A DNA stretch of 64,000 bases from NCBI GenBank assembly GCA_017792465.1, contig CP051234.1, forward strand, positions 312,606 through 376,605, read 5' to 3'. Under the pieces are notes generated by a model, which was given only the letters and a program-made list of their open reading frames with translations, was not told the origin of the DNA and did not search any database. This stretch comes from Filomicrobium sp. GTDB lineage: Bacteria > Pseudomonadota > Alphaproteobacteria > Rhizobiales > Hyphomicrobiaceae. Both the position numbers and the translations under genes were made by a program. Below are positions 20,259-30,353 of the stretch, piece by piece; within the stretch, counting starts at the first letter, position 1, and each line of letters starts with the position of its first letter.

Positions 20259-20484
20259 TTGCGGGTCGGCGGCTTCCGGAATGGTTTTCAGCTTCCCCCG
20301 CTGCGCGAATGTGACAGCCCTAAGCCGGAAGACGCCAGACACCTTGCGGATTTCCAAATTTTGACAGCAAATGCGCCGGAAAGGCATGTTGTGCATTAAC
20401 CTGCTTTTAGGGTCGTCGGTTCTACGGATCCTCGGTGATCTATCGGCAGGACTAAAGGTTGTTGGCGTAAGGGGCTCGCTTTCT

Positions 20485-20961
20485 ATGGCATTTGAGCGCG
20501 ATTGGATGCTCCGGCTGGGAGTGGTCGCTGCGATGCTGGTGTGGTGCCAGTTTGCGCCGGCTGTTGCCATGGCCGAACGCATCTCTGCGCAAGACTGCAA
20601 AGATTTCGAGGCCGAACGCGAAAAGCTTGAGAAGTCAGATCTCCCCAAGGATGTCGAAAAAGGCCCCCAATGGGCTAAAGCGAACCTGAAGCCTGAGCGT
20701 ATTAAGCTGATTGGCCGGTTTATCTATCTGCAAGAGCAACTTGAGTTTCGTTGCCCCGAAGTTCTGGCAGATGCGGCGGTGCGTCAGATGGAGGAGCAGG
20801 CGCGTCTCAGAGCTTTGGCTCGCGTCGAGCGGGAGCGGTTGTGGATCGAAAACCTGAAAAAGGTTGTCCCGCCTGAGCGCAAGCCCGAAAGCAAGATTGC
20901 GCGGGCCAAGAACGTCGGGAATGGCGCCTTTCCACCGTTGCCGGAGCGCAAGTCCCAGTAA
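20485..20961 (+). CDS. Secreted or periplasmic protein of unknown function
   Basis: 158 residues if translated from the ATG at 20485, preceded by AAGGGG; an upstream ATG at 20371 is in frame but gives a less natural start. Residues about 10-30 are hydrophobic and end in AVAMAER, a good signal peptidase I site. The mature part has two cysteines (after ISAQDC and in EFRCPEV), an amphipathic charged helical region rich in Arg and Glu (residues about 95-130) and a proline-rich end. I do not recognise the family. It follows tpiA by about 226 bp. Confidence 0.65.
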   Translation: MAFERDWMLRLGVVAAMLVWCQFAPAVAMAERISAQDCKDFEAEREKLEKSDLPKDVEKGPQWAKANLKPERIKLIGRFIYLQEQLEFRCPEVLADAAVRQMEEQARLRALARVERERLWIENLKKVVPPERKPESKIARAKNVGNGAFPPLPERKSQ

Positions 20962-21210
20962 GCGCTCCTTGGCCGCATCAAGCTCGACAGGTCTCGGTGA
21001 CCTGGATTAGGTGGCTCTTCGCGCTGGCGACACGCGGCAAATCCAGAGTTTTGAGTTCAGGCGTGCGCTTCAAAGGCACAGTTTGTCGCATGTTCGCGGC
21101 GCAGATGCGGTCACACATGTCCCAGGGGGTGGCGCTTGGCTGCGAGCTGATGTAGAAGCGCGGTTCTCAAAAGATATTCGCTAGCTTAACTACGCTCAGG
21201 TCCGTTCTTC

Positions 21211-21600
21211 ATGGAAACCGTTCTTCTCGTCATTCATATCATGATCGTTTTGGCGCTTATCGTTGTCGTGCTGATGCAGCGCTCCGAAGGCGGTGCGCTG
21301 GGCATGGGCGGTGGCGGCGCGGGCGGCGGCGGCTTCTTGACCGGCCGCGGGACGGCTAACCTGCTGACGCGGACGACGGCCGTCCTGGCGCTTTGCTTCT
21401 TCGCCACCAGCATTCTGTCGACGATCATTGCCAAGCGCGAAGCGCCTGGCGGATCGCTGTTTGACACGGTCGGGCAGCCGAAAGCGGGCGAAACAGCCCC
21501 ATCTTCGGGTAGCGGTTCGGAAACGCCGGCTGAAAGCGGCGGCATTCTTGATGATCTTCAGAGGGGTCGCGCACCCATCAGCGTTCCTGGCGGACGCTAA
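21211..21600 (+). CDS. secG: SecG, preprotein translocase subunit
   Basis: 129 residues. SecG is the small accessory subunit of SecYEG. Two hydrophobic helices (about residues 2-22 and 56-76) flank a glycine-rich loop with the LMQRSEGGALGMGGG signature. The C-terminal tail of about 50 residues is rich in Ser, Pro and Gly, longer than in E. coli but usual in alphaproteobacteria. The tpiA, secG, pyrG order is common in this class. Confidence 0.95.
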   Translation: METVLLVIHIMIVLALIVVVLMQRSEGGALGMGGGGAGGGGFLTGRGTANLLTRTTAVLALCFFATSILSTIIAKREAPGGSLFDTVGQPKAGETAPSSGSGSETPAESGGILDDLQRGRAPISVPGGR

Positions 21601-21778
21601 GGCTGGCGGCTGCGTCGCATTTGGGCTGATGTTGCTCTCGTGCCGTCCTGAAATCTGATGTCTTGAATTTGCAGGCGCCGGGCTGTTGGCTCGGCGTTTG
21701 TCTGCCCAGAAGTTCGTCAAACATCTCTTTGTGTTCGATTTGGCGGCTCTTTTCGCTTTTCGTTCTATGAAAAGTTAG

Positions 21779-23470
<1,692 letters not shown>

Positions 23471-23516
23471 AGTCAATCATTGCATCAGGAATGATAATGC
23501 ATATGCGCAAATGCGT

Positions 23517-23553
23517 AAAAAGGGCGGCCCATGCGAAATGGCCGCCCTTTTTT
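23517..23553. terminator. Terminator after pyrG
   Basis: AAAAAGGGCGGCC (23517-23529) pairs with GGCCGCCCTTTTTT (23540-23553) around a CATGCGAAAT loop. The stem is GC-rich, ends in a run of T, and is A-rich on the other side. It can therefore also end transcripts from the convergent peptidase gene. Confidence 0.92.
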
Positions 23554-23590
23554 ATCGTCCGAAAGTTTTAGAAACTCATGAAGCTCAAAT

Positions 23591-24217
23591 TCAGCTTCCC
23601 ATGGCGGCCTGCACCATAGCGCCTGGCGAACGCGATGTTATGCGTTTGCTGGATGATTTCTTTTTGTAGCTCTTCTGAGTGTATTTCTTGGCGCTATATT
23701 TCTTTGCATATTTCTTTTTGCTATAGCGCTTTTTTGCATATTTGCGCTTTGAAGAGCGTTTTGCATACTTCTTCTTCTTGTAGCGCTTGGACGCATAGCG
23801 GTGGCTCTTGCCGATCGGCCTTCCACGGGCGTTGACGCAGTGGTGGAAGCGAACGCGAGGTCCGTTGTCGATGTGGATGTGGTGCATGCCGCAGGAATAC
23901 GTGCCGACGCCACCACTATGGGTGCGCTTCAGGTATGCGACGACTTGGCTATATTTTCCGCGCGGCGCGTGGAAATCAACAGCGCGGCAGGAGGCGTGGT
24001 AGCTGCGCTTGCCGGAGCCGGCGATGCGGGCGCCCGGGCGGTGCGTCGAGATGATGCTGATCGGGCCGAATTTGGCTCGGATCTGGGCCAGTTTGGCTTT
24101 GACCGAGGCTGGGAGGCAGCCGGAACCTGCCGCGTTTGCTGTCGAATTGGATGCCATTAGGCCGGCAAAAGCCATCATTATCGCTGCGATCAGCGATAAG
24201 TTGCGTTTTTTGCTCAT
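23591..24217 (-). CDS. Exported M15-type peptidase with a Lys/Tyr-rich tail
   Basis: 208 residues from the ATG at 24217 (GGGGA 9 bp upstream); a GTG at 24223 is the other option. An N-terminal signal peptide ends near STANAAG. The middle matches D,D-carboxypeptidase-like M15 peptidases: SYHASCRAVDFH gives the zinc ligands HxxxxxxD (about residues 74 and 81) and HHIHID gives the third histidine (about 115). Such enzymes cut or bind peptidoglycan peptides. Residues about 141-190 are almost only Lys, Arg, Tyr, Ser and Ala, with repeated KYAK/KKYS units, a very basic tail that could bind wall polymers or DNA. Base composition is lower in GC than its neighbours. Confidence 0.8.
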   Translation of the reverse strand: MSKKRNLSLIAAIMMAFAGLMASNSTANAAGSGCLPASVKAKLAQIRAKFGPISIISTHRPGARIAGSGKRSYHASCRAVDFHAPRGKYSQVVAYLKRTHSGGVGTYSCGMHHIHIDNGPRVRFHHCVNARGRPIGKSHRYASKRYKKKKYAKRSSKRKYAKKRYSKKKYAKKYSAKKYTQKSYKKKSSSKRITSRSPGAMVQAAMGS

Positions 24218-24289
24218 TTTCACAATTCCCCGTGCGAGTTTTCTCTTTTTGGAAATAGTTTTATTTTTTTGGAAGTTGTTTTGACTTCG

Positions 24290-24303
24290 GAATTGGCCAA
24301 TTC
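24290..24303. promoter_or_regulatory. 14-bp palindrome GAATTGGCCAATTC (first of a pair)
   Basis: A perfect palindrome about 75 bp upstream of the peptidase start. A second palindrome with the same 12-bp core lies 59 bp away, centre to centre. Operator-like by structure only; the binding protein is unknown. Confidence 0.45.
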
Positions 24304-24349
24304 GTTTTTAAATGTGGCAGGAAAAAGGCATTGTGGATTGGGCGCGTCA

Positions 24350-24361
24350 AATTGGCCAATT
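24350..24361. promoter_or_regulatory. 12-bp palindrome AATTGGCCAATT (second of a pair)
   Basis: Same core as the palindrome at 24290-24303. Two identical palindromes in one divergent region suggest paired operator sites, but chance is possible in AT-rich DNA. Confidence 0.45.
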
Positions 24362-24752
24362 GCGTCAATGGGTCGCTGAAATCAAATGAAACGGCTTTTG
24401 AATTGAATAAAAACAATTGGAAATTCACGCGGTTATTATTGCGCTGCACAATCGCGATCTGGGTTGGAAAACGGCTTCGTCTTGGCTTGCCAGGGTCGAT
24501 TGTGATGGCTTGATCCGTGGTCGGTTATTGCGATTTCGCGGTGCTGGTACTCGTCAGGCAGGCTTGGTATCGCTATAAGCGGAGACTGATGCTGCAAGGC
24601 GGGCGGGCGTGCTTTTGAGGCTTCGTGAGCGGCTGATCGCAGGCGATCCGATCGATTGATGTTCCCCTCGTCCAGACAACGCTCGTTTGCAGGCCGGCGG
24701 GACTGCCTGCGCCGTTCGGCTTGATCCCCACTGTTTCATAAGGAAGACGACG

Positions 24753-25601
24753 ATGAGTGCTCAGCGCACGGTCCGTATCGGAGATATCGATTTTGCAAAT
24801 GATGCCCCGATTGGCGTTTTTGCTGGTCCATGCCAGATGGAGAGCCGTGAGCATGCCCTCGAGATGGCGAGCGCTTTGAAGGAGATCTCCCAGAAGCTGG
24901 GGTTCGGTCTCGTCTTTAAGTCTTCCTACGACAAGGCCAACAGGACGTCCTTGTCGGGAAAGCGGGGCATCGGTCTTGAGCGGGCCTTGGATGTGTTCGC
25001 CGAAGTACGCGAGACATTCGGGTTGCCGATCGTGACTGACGTCCATGAACCGGCGCACTGCGCCAGGGTTGCGGAAGTCGTCGATGTCCTTCAAATCCCA
25101 GCCTTTTTGTGCCGCCAGACGGATCTATTGGTGGCCGCCGCCAAGACGGGGCGGGTGGTCAAGATCAAGAAGGGGCAGTTCCTGGCGCCATGGGACATGA
25201 AAAACGTTGTCGCGAAGGTCGTGGAATCCGGGAATGAGAACGTTCTCGTGACCGAGCGGGGGGCTTCTTTTGGCTACAACACGTTGGTCAGCGATATGCG
25301 CGGGCTTCCCATCATGGCCGAGACCGGCTGTCCAGTGATCTTCGATGCGACGCATTCGGTGCAACAGCCGGGGGGACAGGGCACGTCGTCAGGCGGTGAC
25401 AGAAGGTTTGTGCCGGTTCTGGCGCGGGCGGCGGTTGCCGTCGGCGTCGCGGGTCTCTTCATCGAGACGCATCAGGATCCGGACAATGCCCCTTCGGATG
25501 GTCCGAACATGGTGCCGCTCGACCAGTTTGAAGGGCTGATGCGCGATCTAATGGAGTTTGACGTCGTCGCGAAGCGGCAGGCAAAGGCGCGCAACACTTA
25601 G
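24753..25601 (+). CDS. kdsA: KdsA, 3-deoxy-8-phosphooctulonate synthase
   Basis: 282 residues from the ATG at 24753 (AAGGAAG upstream); an in-frame ATG at 24687 would add unrelated residues. Condenses phosphoenolpyruvate and arabinose 5-phosphate to KDO-8-phosphate for the lipopolysaccharide inner core. Signatures: FAGPCQMESREHAL near residue 22, FKSSYDKANRTS, and TDVHEP near residue 95. The tail part has DATHSVQQPGGQGTSSGG and HQDPDNAPSDGPNM. No downstream eno here, unlike many proteobacteria. Confidence 0.97.
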   Translation: MSAQRTVRIGDIDFANDAPIGVFAGPCQMESREHALEMASALKEISQKLGFGLVFKSSYDKANRTSLSGKRGIGLERALDVFAEVRETFGLPIVTDVHEPAHCARVAEVVDVLQIPAFLCRQTDLLVAAAKTGRVVKIKKGQFLAPWDMKNVVAKVVESGNENVLVTERGASFGYNTLVSDMRGLPIMAETGCPVIFDATHSVQQPGGQGTSSGGDRRFVPVLARAAVAVGVAGLFIETHQDPDNAPSDGPNMVPLDQFEGLMRDLMEFDVVAKRQAKARNT

Positions 25602-25638
25602 GCCGCGCGCCTGCGTCCGTTTCAATTCGCTCGTCGCG

Positions 25639-25800
25639 TCAGTAGCTTGAGGCGAGAGAAATGCAGGTGTGATGGCGGCAGGTATCAGGGCTGAAGCTTG
25701 CTGCGTTGAAGGCGGCAAGGCTCGTCATGGTGACAAAGAGTGCGGCTGCTGTGAGCACTGCAACGCTGGCGAGAGTGCCCAGAATGTGTTCGCCCGACAT
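25639..25800 (-). CDS. Small single-span membrane protein (53 residues)
   Basis: A 53-codon frame read from the ATG at 25800 to a TGA at 25639-25641. GGGGG lies 6 bp upstream as a ribosome binding site. Residues about 6-31 are hydrophobic (ILGTLASVAVLTAAALFV), and the C-terminal part has two cysteines and two adjacent histidines (DTCRHHTC), a possible metal or redox site. I do not recognise it. It fills part of the kdsA-ccdA gap and is convergent with kdsA. Confidence 0.5.
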   Translation of the reverse strand: MSGEHILGTLASVAVLTAAALFVTMTSLAAFNAASFSPDTCRHHTCISLASSY

Positions 25801-26128
25801 TAGAAACCCCCAATCCGTTCGGGTGTGGTGCAGGGTGGCTGGCCGACCAGGAATCCAGCCGTCGTTAACCTTGCGCTAGCCAAGGTAACTGAATCGTAAA
25901 CGAACCGCGACCTTTTGCCACTATTTTTTCGCGGGTGTGTCGCTTTTCTGGCTAGTTTGTTTCCGCAGGGCACGGGTACACCATCGATACGTGCTTGGTT
26001 GGGGCCGTTGTCGAAGTTGTTATTTTTGCGCGACCGTCAGTTGTGGCAAAAAAATGCTTCATATATGCGTCTTTCCGCATATGTCCTTCAAAGGATTCAA
26101 ATCTCACCGCTAGGATTCAAAATTTCCC
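25801..26128. promoter_or_regulatory. Control region upstream of ccdA-thiD
   Basis: A 328-bp gap with two operator-like signals near ccdA. ATATGCG-N6-CGCATAT at 26063-26082 is a perfect inverted repeat. AGGATTCAAA occurs twice (26092-26101 and 26112-26121), 20 bp apart, close to two helical turns. No coding frame is convincing. Confidence 0.45.
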
Positions 26129-26929
26129 ATGTTGACTGAAGCGCACATCTATTTCGGCGTGGCTCTGGCCGGGCTTGCGAGCTTCCTTTCGCCCTGCGTT
26201 TTGCCGCTGGTGCCGCCTTATCTGGGCTATCTGGGCGGGACGACGCTCGATCAGATGACGGGAGAGAAGGGCGTCGACAACAAGGTTTGGGGCCGGGTCG
26301 TTCTGACGTCGATTGTCTTCGTCCTGGGCTTTACGACCGTGTTTGTCGGATTTGGCGCCAGTGCTTCAGCGTTCGGGCAGCTGATCCAGTCTTATCGCTC
26401 CGAACTGTCGATGGCGGCGGGTATTGTCATCATTCTGTTCGGCCTGCACTTCCTGGGGCTTTTGAAGATTCCGCTGCTTTACACCGAAGCGCGTTATCAT
26501 GCGCAGGTCGAGGGCGCGTCGCTGATTGGCGCCTATATCATCGGTTTGGCCTTCGCCTTCGGCTGGACGCCGTGCGTCGGGCCTGTGTTGGCGGCGGTTC
26601 TTGCCGTGGCGGCGCGGGAGGAAAGCATGACTGCAGGGGCGAGCCTGCTACTTGCCTATTCTCTCGGTCTTGGTGTGCCGTTCGTATTGGCGGCCGTCGC
26701 GATCCGGCCTTTCATGTCCTTCATGAACAAGTTCAAGAGGCATCTTGGAACGATGGAGAAGGTGATGGGGGCGTTGCTGGTCATCACCGGCTTGATGTTC
26801 CTGACCGGATCGATGAACTGGTTTGGCCAGTGGCTCATCGAGACGTTCCCGATGCTGAGCCAGGTTGAGGATTGGGTAACGCCCGACAGCCTGCAAAACG
26901 ATATCATGAGAAAGAGCCTGGGGAATTGA
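26129..26929 (+). CDS. ccdA: CcdA, thiol-disulfide transporter for cytochrome c maturation
   Basis: 266 residues, six hydrophobic helices. CcdA (short DsbD-like) passes electrons from cytoplasmic thioredoxin to periplasmic thiol proteins, chiefly for cytochrome c assembly. The two redox cysteines sit in FLSPCVLPLVPP (about residue 24) and GWTPCVGPVLA (about residue 150), as in the family. The stop overlaps the thiD start region (TTGA), so the two genes form a unit although their functions differ. Confidence 0.94.
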   Translation: MLTEAHIYFGVALAGLASFLSPCVLPLVPPYLGYLGGTTLDQMTGEKGVDNKVWGRVVLTSIVFVLGFTTVFVGFGASASAFGQLIQSYRSELSMAAGIVIILFGLHFLGLLKIPLLYTEARYHAQVEGASLIGAYIIGLAFAFGWTPCVGPVLAAVLAVAAREESMTAGASLLLAYSLGLGVPFVLAAVAIRPFMSFMNKFKRHLGTMEKVMGALLVITGLMFLTGSMNWFGQWLIETFPMLSQVEDWVTPDSLQNDIMRKSLGN

Positions 26930-27831
26930 GCGATACGCCTGCGTCCCTGTCTGAGTTTGATGATGTGAAATCCGAAGGGACGGGATTTCCCTCCGAGCCG
27001 GAGCTGCGAGTGGCCCTGACGATCGCTGGATCTGATCCCTCCGGTGGGGCGGGCATACAGGCCGATCTAAAAACCTTCACCGTGCATTCGGTTTACGGGG
27101 CCAGCGTCATCACGGCGCTGACTGCGCAGAGTTCGCTCGGTGTCCGCGGGGTTCACAATGTGCCGGCATCGTTTGTTGCGGCGCAGTTGGCGGCTATCCA
27201 GGCCGATCTCAACGTGAGCGCGCTCAAGACGGGTATGCTGGCGACGGCCGAGAACGTCGAGTTGGTCGCCGATGGGATGCGCGCGGACAGATGGCTTGGG
27301 CAACGACCAAGCGTCGTCATCGATCCGGTGATGGTGGCGACGAGCGGTGGTCTTCTCCTTGAGCCCGACGCGATCGCTTTATTGCGCGGGTCATTATTTC
27401 CCGTGGCCGATCTGGTGACCCCGAACCTGGCCGAGGCGGCGCACCTGTGTTCGCGCGACATTGCGACAAACCTGGAAGAGATGGCGGCGCAGGGTCAGCG
27501 GATACTAGAGTTTGGACCGCGGGCAGTGCTCGTCAAAGGCGGGCACCTTGCCGGTCCGGACGGCGAAGAGCATGCGGTCGATGTTCTCGTCATGGCTGAC
27601 GGGGTGGAAGAGTTTCGCTCACCGCGCATCGATAGCCCTCACACACATGGATCGGGGTGCACATTGTCTGCAGCCATCTGTGCGAACCTCGCTAAGGGTA
27701 GCGATCTCGTGAGCGCGGTCCGGCAGGCCAAGGCATTCGTTAACGCAGCGATTACATCGGCGGCGTTGAGACCGGTTGGTCATGGTCGCGCACCTTTGGA
27801 CCACTTTGCGAAGTTTGATCCTGGCGACTAG
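26926..27831 (+). CDS. thiD: ThiD, hydroxymethylpyrimidine (phosphate) kinase
   Basis: 301 residues if it starts at the TTG at 26926, which overlaps the ccdA stop as TTGA and follows GGGG; no ATG in frame lies close to the conserved core. It phosphorylates HMP and HMP-phosphate for thiamine synthesis and salvage. The core starts at RVALTIAGSDPSGGAGIQADLK. Later signatures are DPVMVATSGG, TPNLAEA, LVKGGHL and the catalytic HTHGSGCTLSAAI. The first 34 residues are a non-conserved charged extension, so the true start is uncertain. Confidence 0.92.
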   Translation: MSDTPASLSEFDDVKSEGTGFPSEPELRVALTIAGSDPSGGAGIQADLKTFTVHSVYGASVITALTAQSSLGVRGVHNVPASFVAAQLAAIQADLNVSALKTGMLATAENVELVADGMRADRWLGQRPSVVIDPVMVATSGGLLLEPDAIALLRGSLFPVADLVTPNLAEAAHLCSRDIATNLEEMAAQGQRILEFGPRAVLVKGGHLAGPDGEEHAVDVLVMADGVEEFRSPRIDSPHTHGSGCTLSAAICANLAKGSDLVSAVRQAKAFVNAAITSAALRPVGHGRAPLDHFAKFDPGD

Positions 27832-27932
27832 TCTATCAATCAGCCAGGGTGTGCCGGGTCTTGGAATAGTCCTGCTATATGCGGATCAGGTCATAGCGCC
27901 GCGATTAGAAAACGGAGTGCGAGAGGAGCGTA

Positions 27933-28442
27933 ATGCGGAAGTCAATTGGTCGGCGATCCTTTTGCGATTTGCTATTCGGATCGGTCGGGGCATTCATATT
28001 CCTCTTAGTTGCATCTATTGGGCAATCAGCATTCGCAGGCGAAGTCGACAGGCTGGCTGGGCGTTGGTCAGGCTGGGGGGCTGTGCGGCTCACTAACGGG
28101 ACGACCGAGCAGGTCAAATGCGTCGCGACCTACTTCCTCAAGAATTCCGGCAATTCCATCGACCAGAACCTGCGTTGCGCGAGTGCGAGCTATAAGATCG
28201 ACGCGAAAGCTAGATATGTGTTGAACGGCAACGCCGTCACCGGCACTTGGGAAGAGCGGACCCATTCGGCCCAAGGGGATGTTTACGGCACGATGGTCAG
28301 CAGCGGCTTCCAGTTGACCATTCGGGGCGACACCTTCGCCGCGAAAATGGTTTTGACTTCGACCTACTGCAAGCAGTCGATCAACATCTCGCCGGACGGA
28401 TTGAACATCTCCAATATCTCGATTGGGCTGAGGAAGTGCTGA
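27933..28442 (+). CDS. Exported protein of unknown function
   Basis: 169 residues with a strong AGAGGAG 5 bp before the ATG. The N-terminus is a signal peptide (basic start, hydrophobic 14-33, AFAGE cleavage site). The mature part is about 135 residues, predicted beta-rich by eye, with four cysteines that could form two disulfides (VKCVA, LRCAS, TYCKQ and the C-terminal RKC). It resembles small secreted lipocalin-like or beta-sandwich proteins common in Hyphomicrobiales, but I cannot name the family. Lies 101 bp after thiD. Confidence 0.7.
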   Translation: MRKSIGRRSFCDLLFGSVGAFIFLLVASIGQSAFAGEVDRLAGRWSGWGAVRLTNGTTEQVKCVATYFLKNSGNSIDQNLRCASASYKIDAKARYVLNGNAVTGTWEERTHSAQGDVYGTMVSSGFQLTIRGDTFAAKMVLTSTYCKQSINISPDGLNISNISIGLRKC

Positions 28443-28516
28443 GCATCTGAATTGGCGACGATCGCGTCTTGGGGCCTAGTGCTACCGGCTTGCCGCTGCC
28501 CTTAAGTCAATTTTGC

Positions 28517-28591
28517 AATATCCTGAAGTTGCAGGAATAACTGTAACGTGGTCCGTGACGGAATCGTCACAGAGGGCCCTGTAATATCCTG
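28517..28591. promoter_or_regulatory. Repeats upstream of the FadL-type porin
   Basis: AATATCCTG occurs at 28517-28525 and 28583-28591, and between them lies the inverted repeat GTGACG-GAAT-CGTCAC (28555-28570). The gene start is about 140 bp downstream. Operator-like by structure only. Confidence 0.4.
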
Positions 28592-28730
28592 CATGTGCGG
28601 AGAAGGCGTTGCCTGTCCGGTCTTCCTTTGTAATCCTCATCACACCTTGTTGATGGGCCATCGCTTAAAGCGTCCTGAAGAGGCGCTGGCAGGTTGCATC
28701 CTGAGGGGGAAGACCAAGGGTAGTTGCGTT

Positions 28731-30068
28731 ATGAAGCGTTCGAGAACGGCGCCGTTGTGCGTATGCGTCATTGCCGTGTCGAGCTTGTCGGGGCTTCTTG
28801 TTTCCGGACCGGCAACAGCAGGTGGTTTTGCTATTCGCGAGCAATCCGCGTCGAGCCAGGGGGCGTCGTTTGCTGGCAGTGCTGCGGGCTACGATTTGAG
28901 CTCGATGTTCTGGAACCCCGCAGCTGTCAGCGTGAAGGGGCCGGGACTAAATTCCGAAAGCCACTACTCGCTGATCGTTCCGCGTGCCGATATTACCGTT
29001 GAGAACATCAATGGTGTGCCCGTTGCCGCAACGCCGTTCGCGTCGCTTTCCGAAAGCGGCAACATCGCTGGCCCGGCGATCACCGGCGCGTCTTATGGCG
29101 CTTATCAGCTCTCCAATAACCTGTTCGTCGGGATGAGCCTGAATTCGCCATTTGGATTGACGACCGAACCCGACAACAACAACTACCTCGCGGCGGGTCT
29201 GGGACGGACGACTAGGCTGTTTACGCTCAACGCCAACCCAATCGTTGGCTACAAGGTTTCGCCGAGCCTCACTGTTGCGGCAGGTTTCCAGGCGCAGTAC
29301 GCAGACGGCGAGTTGAAGTTTGCAACCGGCGGACCGCTCGGTCCTTCGTCGGGATTTGAGGGCGACGACTGGGCCTTCGGTGGAACTGCAGGAATCCTCT
29401 ATCAACCCTCGCCAGCGACAAGCATCGGTCTGGGCTACCGCTCGCGGCTGAGCCATACGCTTGAAGGCGACTTCTACACCAACGGGTCTTTCATTACGGC
29501 GGGGCGTGCGCTTGTCAGTAAGGCTGAAGCCGACATCAATCTGCCCGACATTGTGACACTGTCGGTGCGTCAGGCGATTGCTTCTAACGTGCGCGTGCTG
29601 GGAACGGTCGAATGGTCGAACTGGTCGCGATTTGAGGAACTGGCGGTCGTCTCGCAGGAAAACGCGGTTACGATATTCAATCTGGGAGGGCTCAGCGGCC
29701 CGGTTACGCCAGCAGGTTCGCAGATCGCGTCGATCGAAGCGGGGTGGCAGGACGGGTGGTTCTTCGCAGCGGGTCTCGAATACGACACGCGGCCGGATCT
29801 GACGCTGCGCGCGGGCGTCGCTTATGAAATTTCGCCGGTGCGGGAAGCCAGTCAGCGCATCCTGGGGATCCCGGACAGCGACCGGTTGTGGTTGAGCTTT
29901 GGGGCGACGGCGAAAGTTAGCGAGTCGATGTCGGTTGATGTCGCCTACACCCACATTGTGCTGGAGGATGCACAGTTTGACCGGTCGTCGTTTTTCGGCA
30001 CGAATTTCGAGGGCAGCGTGGAGTCGAGCACCGATATTTTGTCGGTGAGTATGAAAACACGCTGGTGA
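28731..30068 (+). CDS. FadL/OmpP1-family outer membrane transporter
   Basis: 445 residues from the ATG at 28731; the frame is open for 61 codons upstream but the signal peptide starts here. FadL-type barrels carry long-chain fatty acids or other hydrophobic compounds across the outer membrane. After the signal peptide (cut near PATAGG) the hatch region GGFAIREQSASSQGASFAG is typical, followed by the NPAA segment (SSMFWNPAAVS). The rest is an alternating beta-barrel pattern ending in VSMKTRW, a good outer membrane C-terminus with a final aromatic residue. Substrate cannot be told from sequence. Ends at a strong terminator. Confidence 0.93.
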   Translation: MKRSRTAPLCVCVIAVSSLSGLLVSGPATAGGFAIREQSASSQGASFAGSAAGYDLSSMFWNPAAVSVKGPGLNSESHYSLIVPRADITVENINGVPVAATPFASLSESGNIAGPAITGASYGAYQLSNNLFVGMSLNSPFGLTTEPDNNNYLAAGLGRTTRLFTLNANPIVGYKVSPSLTVAAGFQAQYADGELKFATGGPLGPSSGFEGDDWAFGGTAGILYQPSPATSIGLGYRSRLSHTLEGDFYTNGSFITAGRALVSKAEADINLPDIVTLSVRQAIASNVRVLGTVEWSNWSRFEELAVVSQENAVTIFNLGGLSGPVTPAGSQIASIEAGWQDGWFFAAGLEYDTRPDLTLRAGVAYEISPVREASQRILGIPDSDRLWLSFGATAKVSESMSVDVAYTHIVLEDAQFDRSSFFGTNFEGSVESSTDILSVSMKTRW

Positions 30069-30125
30069 CAACGCCCTGCGCACCTTCGGGGGGAGGAGCG
30101 CGCCGCACTTGATGTCGGGGGCGTC

Positions 30126-30170
30126 AAATCGGTTCGAAGCCTTAGGGGGCTTCGGACCGATTTGTTTTTT
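30126..30170 (+). terminator. Terminator after the FadL-type gene
   Basis: AAATCGGTTCGAAGCC (30126-30141) pairs over 16 positions with GGCTTCGGACCGATTT (30148-30163), one being a G-U pair, around a TTAGGG loop. It is followed by GTTTTTT. Confidence 0.93.
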
Positions 30171-30353
30171 GCGCGCTATGCGACCTGCGGCTTAACTCTC
30201 TCATGACCTTGCTTTTTTGGGCGCGGGCGTCACAACACCAGTGGCAACGCGCATGAGGCGTTTCTTGGCGGTGTTTCTTTGGCGGTGTTCTATTGAAGGC
30301 TGCGGGTGGTGTTGGGGTGGTTGCTCGGCACGCCTGCAAAAATCAGGTTGCCG

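Larger units (their letters stand above)
24218..24752. other. AT-rich divergent intergenic region
   Basis: This 535-bp gap between the M15-type peptidase (-) and kdsA (+) has no convincing gene. The first 200 bp are AT-rich with T and A runs, unlike the rest of the window. It contains two TTGGCCAA palindromes listed separately. The kdsA ribosome binding site (AAGGAAG) lies at its right end. Confidence 0.6.

Noticed and set aside
28947-30083. Open frame of 378 codons on the - strand
   Set aside because: Antisense to the FadL-type gene, with an Arg/Gln-rich unnatural composition.
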